The notes under the pieces: generated by a model
The model's database searches: none
What the model was told of the DNA's origin: nothing
The model's input: the letters and a program-made list of their open reading frames with translations, nothing else
Made by a program: the position numbers and the translations under genes
NCBI GenBank assembly: GCA_937951675.1
Contig: CALFBI010000010.1
Location: 1-64,000, forward strand
Length of the DNA: 64,000 nucleotides
DNA from: an uncultured Verrucomicrobiales bacterium
Lineage (GTDB): Bacteria; Verrucomicrobiota; Verrucomicrobiia; Verrucomicrobiales; Akkermansiaceae
Direction: 5' to 3'
Shown here: positions 7,565-16,890 of the stretch, one piece after another
How positions within the stretch are numbered: position 1 is the stretch's first letter
Layout: every line of letters begins with the position of its first letter

Positions 7565-8106
7565 TTGCAGTTAGAGACAAAATCATAGGGACTAATGAAA
7601 CCTCAATTTTTGAGGATTTATTGAAGGCATCAACAGAACGAAACAAAGGAGACCGACCTGCGAATTTAATTCTGAAATTTGAAGGAGGAGAGGTTATTGA
7701 GCCTGATTTTGCTGGTCTTAGATTCGATGGTGAATCCAAACAGCTAATACCTTCCATCGAATTGGGACTGTGGCAAAATTTTATTTTTGTGATGGGGTTA
7801 AGGAAGTGGCTCTTGTTTAAAAGTAGTCCACTTGAATTTTTGGGAAGAATTAATCTGAAACGAGAAAAGAACGATGATACAGGTTTTTATCGAACAGCCT
7901 TTTACAGTCATAATGCTGTATTGATTGGGGTCTACGAGGGTGGAATTGTCGCATTATCGTCAGAGGGTGAGGTTGAATGGCATCGGAAGAAAAATTGGGA
8001 GGACGAATTTTTGGGTATAGAAAATGGGTGTTTGTTTTTTCTTCCTGAAGCGGGAGATAGATTTGCTGTAGATGCTAGCAGTGGAGACGATGCTGCAACC
8101 GATTAA
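7561..8106 (+). CDS. Probable immunity protein for the PIN-like toxin
   Basis: 181 aa, starting in the ATGA overlap with the toxin stop. It is cytoplasmic, acidic and beta-rich, with repeated strands (LIPSIELGLWQNFIFVMGL, then HNAVLIGVYEGGIVALSSEG) reminiscent of a small WD/propeller-like or SMI1-like fold. The family is not recognised. Its tight coupling to the toxin and lack of a signal peptide support an immunity role. The gene ends 16 bp before IS3 remnant B. Confidence 0.55.
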   Translation: MIAVRDKIIGTNETSIFEDLLKASTERNKGDRPANLILKFEGGEVIEPDFAGLRFDGESKQLIPSIELGLWQNFIFVMGLRKWLLFKSSPLEFLGRINLKREKNDDTGFYRTAFYSHNAVLIGVYEGGIVALSSEGEVEWHRKKNWEDEFLGIENGCLFFLPEAGDRFAVDASSGDDAATD

Positions 8107-8122
8107 TGTCTTAGCACTCAAC

Positions 8123-8450
8123 TGCACCTGTAACCTTTTTTCGTAGTAGAGCCGCACGGCACTTATATGATCCATACAACTACTGAAAAAATGAACCGAT
8201 ATTACGATCCTGAATTCAAACAACAAGCTGTTGAACTTGTTCTGACGGCAGGGAAATCCATCAAACAAATCGCCAAAGAACTTGGTTGTTCCGCCAGCTC
8301 TTTAGGTGAGTGGAAGCGAGACTACATCAAAGCTCATGAACAAGACCCGAGCCTCGATGATCATGGGGCCTATCAGGCCATGGTCAAAAAAACAAAGAGC
8401 TGCTTAAAGAAAATCAAGACCTCAAGGAACAACGTGAAATATTCAAAAAA
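8123..8450 (+). mobile_element. IS3-family remnant B (left end plus frameshifted orfA)
   Basis: It begins with the same TGCACCTGTAACC end as remnant A and is in the same orientation. OrfA reads from the ATG at 8191 through the HTH ([20 protein letters not shown]) and on to DHGAYQAMVKK. It then loses its frame in a run of seven A at 8387-8393; one more A would restore NKELLKENQDLKEQREIFKK, the leucine-zipper end of OrfA. IS homology stops in the A tract at about 8450, where the katG terminator begins. There is no orfB and no right end. It is inactive. Confidence 0.75.
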
Positions 8451-8480
8451 AGCCCGCCAGGAAAAGCTTCCGAGCGGGCT
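8444..8480 (-). terminator. Rho-independent terminator of katG
   Basis: Read on the minus strand: a 7-bp stem AGCCCGC/GCGGGCT (8474-8480 and 8451-8457) with an inner GGAA/TTCC pairing, then a run of seven T. The T run coincides with the truncated end of IS3 remnant B. Confidence 0.85.
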
Positions 8481-8504
8481 TGAAAATGAGCTCTGCGTGG
8501 GAGT

Positions 8505-11155
<2,651 letters not shown>

Positions 11156-11175
11156 TTCTTTTTAGTTAGCCTATA

Positions 11176-11192
11176 TTTGGACTCATTCCAAA
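11176..11192. promoter_or_regulatory. Inverted repeat, candidate Fur/PerR operator
   Basis: TTTGGA-CTCAT-TCCAAA is a perfect 6-5-6 inverted repeat between the divergent fur-like gene and the HtrA gene, just upstream of the fur ATG. It is not a canonical Fur or PerR box, but position and symmetry fit autoregulation. Confidence 0.45.
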
Positions 11193-11246
11193 CTATTTTC
11201 GCGGAAAGGATCATTTTTATGGGCTTAACTTTTAGACAAAAGCGTT

Positions 11247-11274
11247 TTGATGAGCCGGTCTTTACATATATAAT
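11247..11274 (+). promoter_or_regulatory. Sigma-70-type promoter of the HtrA operon
   Basis: TTGATG at 11247-11252, a 16-bp spacer and a perfect TATAAT at 11269-11274. Transcription should start near 11281, leaving a leader of only about 15 nt before the ATG at 11296, with no Shine-Dalgarno sequence in it. Confidence 0.6.
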
Positions 11275-11295
11275 GTCACTCTGATTACCCAAAAT

Positions 11296-12294
11296 ATGCT
11301 TCGCGAATTTCGTCATTTTACCATTGTTCTGTTTTTTTCTATTTCAAGTGTCTGGAGTGGTGCGCAAGAAGCGTCTTTAAATATTGGAGAAATGGAGCGG
11401 GTGGTGGAGCAAACAGCAGCCAAGGTTCTCCCTTCAGTTGTCTGTCTTTATTCAAGTCAAAGCGGTGCTTCTGGAAGTGGGACGATCGTCTCAAAAGATG
11501 GTTTGATCCTGACGGCCGCTCATGTGGTCATCAATGCGGAGGTGATGAAGGTGATTTTGCAAGATGGTTCCGAGAAAGAAGCTGTTTTGCTGGGCGCAAA
11601 TCGTTCGCGCGATACGGCGCTGTTGAGACTCACTTCTGATAGAATGGATTGGCCACATGTGAAATTAGCGCCTTCTCAAGAATTGGTAGTGGGGCAGTGG
11701 CTTGTAGCGGTGGGGCATGCCGGTGGGTTTGACCCCGTGAGATCTGCTCCGGTCCGTTTTGGGCGTGTCGTATCAAATAATATAGGGCATTTTTTCACGA
11801 CAGATTGCGCGCTCATTATGGGAGACTCAGGTGGCCCTATCTTTGATTTAGAAGGACGTCTTGTTGGCGTGAACTCTTCGATCGGAACGACGAGCCGAAT
11901 GAAAAATGACCATGCTGGCATTTCAGGGATCCATGATGATTGGCAACGTCTTCTTGCAGGAGACAGGTGGGGGCAGATGAGCTTAAATCCTTTTGCGAGT
12001 ATGGAGCGCCCAGTCTTAGGGGTGCGTCTGGAAGAAGATCGCCGAGGGGTGGTTTATGTGAAGGAAGTCGAGCCTGGAAGTCCTGCTTCTAAAGCTGGTT
12101 TACGCCCCTATGATATTCTGGTGCAAGTCGATGACATTCCGATCCGAAGAATCGTAGATCTTCAAAAATCTTTAATACTTAAAAAGTTGGGAGAAAGTGT
12201 GACGGTTTCTTATTTCCGAGGAGAGAGGGTAAAAAAAGTGATCGTAAAGCTGGAAGCTTTTCAAAACGTATTTCCAAAAATCAAAGAGAGATGA
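11296..12294 (+). CDS. Periplasmic trypsin-like serine protease with PDZ domain (HtrA/Do family)
   Basis: 332 aa. The signal peptide covers about the first 23 residues (FTIVLFFSISSVWSGA). The chymotrypsin-like fold has an intact triad: His in ILTAAHVV, Asp in SRDTALLRL and Ser in IMGDSGGPIF. One PDZ domain follows (VLGVRLEEDRRGVVYVKEVE, then SPASKAGLRPYDILVQVD). It would degrade misfolded envelope proteins or act in regulated proteolysis. Its ATGA overlap with the next gene, a dead homologue, suggests the two products work together. Confidence 0.92.
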   Translation: MLREFRHFTIVLFFSISSVWSGAQEASLNIGEMERVVEQTAAKVLPSVVCLYSSQSGASGSGTIVSKDGLILTAAHVVINAEVMKVILQDGSEKEAVLLGANRSRDTALLRLTSDRMDWPHVKLAPSQELVVGQWLVAVGHAGGFDPVRSAPVRFGRVVSNNIGHFFTTDCALIMGDSGGPIFDLEGRLVGVNSSIGTTSRMKNDHAGISGIHDDWQRLLAGDRWGQMSLNPFASMERPVLGVRLEEDRRGVVYVKEVEPGSPASKAGLRPYDILVQVDDIPIRRIVDLQKSLILKKLGESVTVSYFRGERVKKVIVKLEAFQNVFPKIKER

Positions 12295-13286
12295 AAAAAA
12301 CGATTATTTTATTATTCGTAGGGATGAGCTTTTCGATGGCGGATGAAAAAGTAAATCCCTTTTACACTCCTGATAATCAGAAAGTTCTCACGAAACAGGC
12401 GGACGACCTTTATCGTCAATTAGATCCTGTGGCAGAAAAAGTGAAGGAACAGGTGGTCCAAGTCTACGTGGGAAAACATGAGAGAAGCCTAGGGTTTGTG
12501 GTGGCGCCAGGTTTGGTGGTGACAAAATTAAGCCGTATTGATCAACGGTATGGGATCACGTGTCGATCTAATGACGGAAAATGGCATTTAGCCTCTTTTT
12601 CGCAAAGCTCGAAAGAAGATGATTTGTTGGTTCTGCACACCCCTACCCTAAAAGCAGCGCCTGTGGTTTCAGCAGAAGCAGGAGTCCTTCGAAGGGGGAG
12701 TTTTTTAGTCTTATCACATTATCAAGGAATCGCGGCCAAATTTGGAGTGTTGAGCGTGCCGGAGCGTAGCTTGAGGATCCATGATCAGGGTTTTTTAGGA
12801 GTGCTTGTGAGGGATGTTTCTCAAAAAGCGATCGTTGCTAAAATCGAGGCAGGATCTGCAGCAGATCAAGCAGGGCTAGTAGTGGGCGATCAGATTAAAA
12901 AAGTGGGGACTCACGCGATTCGGTTTGCTCAAGAAGTTAGCCATCAATTGAAGCAGTTTAAAAGAGGGGACGAGATTGAGATTGAGGTGCTTCGAGAGGA
13001 TCAGAAAAAGGTGCTCATCGCGGTTTTGAATGGAAGACCCCAATCCCAAGCTTCGATTCCAGTTCATCATCTGGAGGAAATTGAAAAAATGAGTGGTGAG
13101 AGAAGCTTTCGCCGCAGTGGTTTCCCTTCCGTGATTCAGACCGATATGTATTTGGAACCTCAAGAGGTAGGGGCACCTGTATTGAACCTTCAAGGAGACG
13201 TTGTTGGGATGGCTCTGGCAAGAGCAGGAAGAATCAAAACATATGTTCTTCCTATGAGCAGGATTTCCAAATTGTTGAAAAAGTAG
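12291..13286 (+). CDS. Catalytically dead HtrA-like protein with internal PDZ
   Basis: 331 aa with a short signal peptide (MKKTIILLFVGMSFSMA). The N-lobe resembles HtrA (LGFVVAPGLVVTKLSRID, then SKEDDLLVLHT), but the His of the triad is absent (TKLSRI in place of TAAHV). The PDZ (GFLGVLVRDVSQKAIVAKIE) comes next. Only after it comes a C-lobe-like strand pair, QTDMYLEPQEVGAPVLNLQG, in which the Gly-Asn-Ser-Gly-Gly loop has become Glu-Val-Gly-Ala. His and Ser are therefore lost and the PDZ sits inside the protease domain instead of after it. The likely role is regulatory or scaffolding partner of the active protease encoded just upstream. Confidence 0.8.
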   Translation: MKKTIILLFVGMSFSMADEKVNPFYTPDNQKVLTKQADDLYRQLDPVAEKVKEQVVQVYVGKHERSLGFVVAPGLVVTKLSRIDQRYGITCRSNDGKWHLASFSQSSKEDDLLVLHTPTLKAAPVVSAEAGVLRRGSFLVLSHYQGIAAKFGVLSVPERSLRIHDQGFLGVLVRDVSQKAIVAKIEAGSAADQAGLVVGDQIKKVGTHAIRFAQEVSHQLKQFKRGDEIEIEVLREDQKKVLIAVLNGRPQSQASIPVHHLEEIEKMSGERSFRRSGFPSVIQTDMYLEPQEVGAPVLNLQGDVVGMALARAGRIKTYVLPMSRISKLLKK

Positions 13287-13337
13287 TTTATATCAAAAAA
13301 ATTGAAAATGGGAGCTAGCTCTTCTGTAAATTGTGGT

Positions 13338-13886
13338 ATGAGTAAGGACATGAAAGATTCCATCGACGAACAAGAGGCTAAAGATCTCGAAGAAACTCGT
13401 GACAAATTTATCGTGCAGTGGGGAGTGATTGGGACGAATTGGGGAATTAGTCGCACCATGGCTCAGATTCATGCTCTGTTGATGACGAGTCGAGGGTCAA
13501 TGAGCACCGATCAGGTGATGGAATCTTTAGAGGTAAGCCGAGGGAATGCTCATACGAATTTAAAAGAACTTGTAGGATGGGGGCTCGTGAGCATTGTGAC
13601 TAAAAAAGGAGACCGCAAAGAATATTTTGAAGCGGAGAAAGATGTGTGGGAAATCTGCCGCCGAGTCGTTATTGAGCGAAAGCGACGAGAAATTGACCCC
13701 GCTTTACAAACTTTACGAGAATGTTATTTGGAAACAGAAGATCTCGAAAGTGAAGACGCACAAGCCTTTAATAAGCAAATGCAGTCGCTTGCAGATTTCG
13801 CAGAGTTCGCCGGGAAAATGGGTGACCGGGTTTCTTGCCTGCCTCATGGTAAAGCCATGAAAATTGCGGCGAAATTATTTATTTAA
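13338..13886 (+). CDS. GbsR/MarR-like transcriptional regulator
   Basis: About 182 aa from the ATG at 13338; starts at 13308 or 13302 would add up to 12 residues, and none has a clear ribosome binding site. The pattern FIVQWGVIGTNWGISRTMAQ, then STDQVMESLEVSRGNAHTNL and the wing VSIVTKKGDRKEYFEAEKD, is the GbsR winged-helix layout. The target genes are unknown. It precedes a DCC-family gene by 11 bp and probably forms an operon with it. Confidence 0.8.
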   Translation: MSKDMKDSIDEQEAKDLEETRDKFIVQWGVIGTNWGISRTMAQIHALLMTSRGSMSTDQVMESLEVSRGNAHTNLKELVGWGLVSIVTKKGDRKEYFEAEKDVWEICRRVVIERKRREIDPALQTLRECYLETEDLESEDAQAFNKQMQSLADFAEFAGKMGDRVSCLPHGKAMKIAAKLFI

Positions 13887-13897
13887 AAAGAGATTCG

Positions 13898-14335
13898 ATG
13901 AGAGAAGAACAAGCTCTCGTAGCCCTCTATGATGCTGAATGCGGCGTTTGTGCTCATTTTAAAGAGTGGTATCTTAGCCAGTCTTTCACGAGTAAAGTGC
14001 TTTTCGAAAACTACCGTAGTTCTTCCTTTCTAGAAGAAATCCCAGCCCTTTTAAAAGAGAGCGCGGACCGAGAAATCTTAGTCCGAGATCACGATGGAGA
14101 ATGGAGGCAAGGCGGGGAAGCTTGGCTTGTTTTAATCAAAGAGCTTCCGAAGTATTCGAAATGGGTTCCGCTGCTCGCTCGCCCTCAGATGTTGCCTTTG
14201 GTAAAGCAAGTGTGTGTGCTTGTTTCACAGAACAGGCTCACTCTTTCTAAATTACTACGCTTGAAATCTGATCAAGAAAAAATAGATGAGTTAAAGCAGT
14301 ATTCCATTGACTGCGATGATGATTGTTCCTTTTGA
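13898..14335 (+). CDS. DCC-family (DUF393) thiol protein
   Basis: 145 aa. The defining YDAECGVC motif near residue 11 gives the D-x-x-C-x-x-C redox pair, followed by a thioredoxin-like alpha/beta pattern and the W-L-V-L-I segment typical of DUF393. Members are predicted thiol-disulfide oxidoreductases, but their substrates are mostly unknown. The C-terminus is unusually acidic with another Cys (DCDDDCSF). It lies 11 bp after the GbsR-like gene. Confidence 0.8.
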   Translation: MREEQALVALYDAECGVCAHFKEWYLSQSFTSKVLFENYRSSSFLEEIPALLKESADREILVRDHDGEWRQGGEAWLVLIKELPKYSKWVPLLARPQMLPLVKQVCVLVSQNRLTLSKLLRLKSDQEKIDELKQYSIDCDDDCSF

Positions 14336-14364
14336 AAAAGAAGGGCTAGAGAGCGGCAAGATCC

Positions 14365-14955
14365 TTACTGATGGGGGATCAGCTGTTCGACATATTTAGC
14401 GAGGAGATCCGCCTCAAGATTGACGAGGTCATTTTCTTTACGGTCGCACAAATGTGTTTCAGCAATGGTGTGTGGAATGATCCAAAAAACAGCGGAGTGG
14501 TCCGTTAATTCCGCGATGGTGAGAGAGATGCCGTCGATTGCAAGTGAGCCCTTAGGGATGCAGTAACGCCGGATTTCGGAGGGAAGCTGGATTTCAAGGC
14601 GGTGATCTTGCCCTTTTGGAGAAAGGTCGAGAATGGACCCTACCGCATCGACATGTCCTTGCACAAAATGGCCACCTAGCCGGTCTTGCGCTCGGAGCGC
14701 TCTTTCCATGTTCACAAGTTTTCCTGAGTCAAGCTGGCCAAGGGAAGTGACCCGTAGCGTCTGCATGAGTAGGTCGAAAGTGAGTCGTTCCGAGGTGGCA
14801 GAAGTTACGGTTAGGCAGCAACCATTAATCGCAATGGATTCCCCAATGATTGCTTCCTGAGCTAGCTTTGGGCAATGAAGAGTGAGAGTGGCTTGCTCTC
14901 CCTTTTTCTCAAGTGAGACGACCTTGCCTGTGGTTTCGATGAGGCCGGTAAACAT
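14365..14955 (-). CDS. ribE: Riboflavin synthase, alpha chain
   Basis: 196 aa. It catalyses dismutation of two 6,7-dimethyl-8-ribityllumazines to riboflavin. The start MFTGLIETTG is diagnostic, and there are two lumazine-binding barrel repeats, each with an ING/IDG turn (SIAINGCCLTVT and SLAIDGISLTIA) and a G-G-H-F-V-Q-G-H-V-D box between them. Length is normal. No FMN riboswitch is visible upstream; the gene follows the antiporter gene behind a terminator. Confidence 0.95.
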   Translation of the reverse strand: MFTGLIETTGKVVSLEKKGEQATLTLHCPKLAQEAIIGESIAINGCCLTVTSATSERLTFDLLMQTLRVTSLGQLDSGKLVNMERALRAQDRLGGHFVQGHVDAVGSILDLSPKGQDHRLEIQLPSEIRRYCIPKGSLAIDGISLTIAELTDHSAVFWIIPHTIAETHLCDRKENDLVNLEADLLAKYVEQLIPHQ

Positions 14956-14968
14956 GATGGAAAAGTTG

Positions 14969-14997
14969 AAAAAAGGGGAGTTGTCGCCCCCCCCTTT
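14969..14997 (-). terminator. Terminator after the antiporter gene
   Basis: On the minus strand an AAAGGGG/CCCCTTT stem with a G-rich loop is followed by a T run, 18 bp after the antiporter stop and just before the ribE start. Confidence 0.55.
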
Positions 14998-15014
14998 CGA
15001 TTCAGGAAAAGAGC

Positions 15015-16718
15015 TTAGTGAGCTTCTTCCGCTGCGTGCGAAGAAGGAGTCATCTGAGCTTCTTCATGATGTTCTATGGCGGAAGAGTGAGCTTGATGCT
15101 TTGGCGCTCTCAAATTCGGTAAAATCATGAGACAAGCCCCGGCAATGAGAGTTGGGATGAGTGCGCCAGCGAGGAGTTTCGCTGGAGAAACTCCTCCAGG
15201 GAAGTATTTCCTTAGAATAGATTGTCCCGCAGGGTTGGGGGCATTTGCAATGACAGTGAGTCCACCACCCGCTACGGCACCTACGACGACTGCGTATTTA
15301 GCGCCTTCCGTGAGACCAGGTGCCTGAGAGGCGAGGTAAGTGATGGCGGCATTATCGTTCAGCGCAGTGAGCACCGTGGCTCCGATCATGAGAGTAAGCT
15401 CATTAGTGATAGAAGTGAGGAGCACTTCAATCCACCAGCCTTGGCAACCTCCGTGGATGACGAGGGCAGCTAAGAAAAAGCCGACGAGCAGCGGCGTTTT
15501 CATTTTAACATCATTTTGGTGATGACCAGTTGCTTGGGTGAATCCGATCAGGAAGAGGAACCCCCCAATGAAGAGCGCCGGGTAGTGAGCGGTGAAGACT
15601 GTCCAGGCGAGGAAACTAAGATGCACGATCGTTACAAGAGCCGGGATTTTATCATTACGCTCATTCCAATGAAGAGGTAAGTGCATGTCCTGCTCTGATT
15701 TCGGTGCAGAAAGCTTTTTGAAATCTTTGCGAAAGAAGAAGAAGTAAAGAGCGTTAGAAATCACAATCGCGATCGCAGATTTCCACCCGAAATTGAGGAA
15801 CATGTAAGGAAGGTCCCAGTGCCATTTTGAGGCAACCATGAGGACCGGAGGTGCTGCAAAGTGGGTCAGGGTTCCCCCAATCGAGATATTCACAAAAAGA
15901 AGGCCAAGAGTGGCATAAGCAAATTGAGGGGACGGTTTCATCTCATAAAACTTTTTGCCGAGAAGCATCGCCGCAATCGTCATCGCCGCAGGCTCGGTAA
16001 TGAATGAGCCGAGTAAAGGAGTGATCGTTAAAGCTGAAAACCACCAAGCGGCAGGGCCTCCTCCAAAAATTTGGGCGACTTTATCGACACATTGTTCTGC
16101 GAAGCGAACGACAGGCCGAGTAGCCGCAATCGCCATAATGATAACGACAAAAAGAGGTTCCGTGTAGTTGACGTCTTTTCCGAGGTAGAGTTTCAGTTGT
16201 TTAGCTCCTTCCGCGATCCCGTCACCTTGGATTCCAAAAAAGTAAATAATGGCACCTGCTAGAGCGATCGTCCAGATCCCGAAGACAGCTTCTACCTCTC
16301 CTAAGAAGTGGAATAAGTGAGCTTTGAAGCTGACATCATCTTTGGCCCCAGTGTGAGGTTTTGCCTCACCCGTGCGCCCCTCGGCTTCAATTTGTTCATT
16401 GTGCTTCTCTTGATGGTGGTGAGAGAGCTTCATAAAGGTTCCCGCCAAGAAGGTGTGAATGATCGCTAAGATGAAGATGATTAAAGCAACTAGGTTGAAC
16501 CCATTGAGTTTCCCGGCACGGTGTTTGAGTCGTTCACCCATGCTCATTCCCTTTTCGGCATCAGCGTAAGTTGCTAATGGGAGTGGGAATTTGGCGTATT
16601 GATCATGGTCGAGTCCGTTTTGCTCAGATTTCTCAAAAGCGGGTTCAATATTTGCGGCATGGAGCTCAACGAGGCTGAACCCGAGGAAACAAAGGAGTAA
16701 TAAAAGAAGTGTTCTCAT
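15015..16718 (-). CDS. Putative Na+/H+ antiporter (Na_H_antiport_3-like)
   Basis: 567 aa inner-membrane protein. It begins with a signal-like segment (LLLLLLCFLGFSLVELHAA), a periplasmic stretch, and about a dozen membrane spans. Recognisable family segments are GGGPAAWWFSALTITPLLGS, FITEPAAMTIAAMLLG, NISIGGTLTHFAAPPVLMVA, LTALNDNAAITYLASQ and VIANAPNPAGQSIL, matching the putative Na+/H+ antiporter family related to the ion-transporter superfamily. Cytoplasmic loops and the C-terminus are His-rich (LSHHHQEKHNE, IEHHEEA), which could sense pH or bind metal. Substrate assignment is by family only. Confidence 0.8.
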   Translation of the reverse strand: MRTLLLLLLCFLGFSLVELHAANIEPAFEKSEQNGLDHDQYAKFPLPLATYADAEKGMSMGERLKHRAGKLNGFNLVALIIFILAIIHTFLAGTFMKLSHHHQEKHNEQIEAEGRTGEAKPHTGAKDDVSFKAHLFHFLGEVEAVFGIWTIALAGAIIYFFGIQGDGIAEGAKQLKLYLGKDVNYTEPLFVVIIMAIAATRPVVRFAEQCVDKVAQIFGGGPAAWWFSALTITPLLGSFITEPAAMTIAAMLLGKKFYEMKPSPQFAYATLGLLFVNISIGGTLTHFAAPPVLMVASKWHWDLPYMFLNFGWKSAIAIVISNALYFFFFRKDFKKLSAPKSEQDMHLPLHWNERNDKIPALVTIVHLSFLAWTVFTAHYPALFIGGFLFLIGFTQATGHHQNDVKMKTPLLVGFFLAALVIHGGCQGWWIEVLLTSITNELTLMIGATVLTALNDNAAITYLASQAPGLTEGAKYAVVVGAVAGGGLTVIANAPNPAGQSILRKYFPGGVSPAKLLAGALIPTLIAGACLMILPNLRAPKHQAHSSAIEHHEEAQMTPSSHAAEEAH

Positions 16719-16853
16719 GTGTGAGGCGTTCGTGTTTCAGGAGGTTTAAATCGGAAGTGATAAAAATCAACGCAAAAGACAGTCATTTGGCGTTTTGAGA
16801 TGAAGAGGCCCCTTTTCCTATAAAGAGCCCCAAAAGCAAGATGATTAAAGAGT

Positions 16854-16882
16854 TGCTCTTAAGTCCTGGATTTCCGTATAAT
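16854..16882 (+). promoter_or_regulatory. Promoter just before the zinc-ribbon gene, possibly leaderless
   Basis: TTGCTC, an 18-bp spacer and a perfect TATAAT at 16877-16882. The expected transcription start falls within one or two bases of the ATG at 16891, so the transcript would be leaderless or nearly so. Confidence 0.5.
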
Positions 16883-16890
16883 GACCCTTA

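Noticed and set aside
5249-8450. Intact composite IS3 transposon
   Set aside because: Neither copy has orfB or a right end, and both orfA copies are truncated or frameshifted.
8387-8455. Programmed IS3 frameshift in the A runs of remnant B
   Set aside because: The shift at 8387 falls inside orfA, not at the usual orfA-orfB junction, and no orfB follows; the later A tract belongs to the katG terminator.
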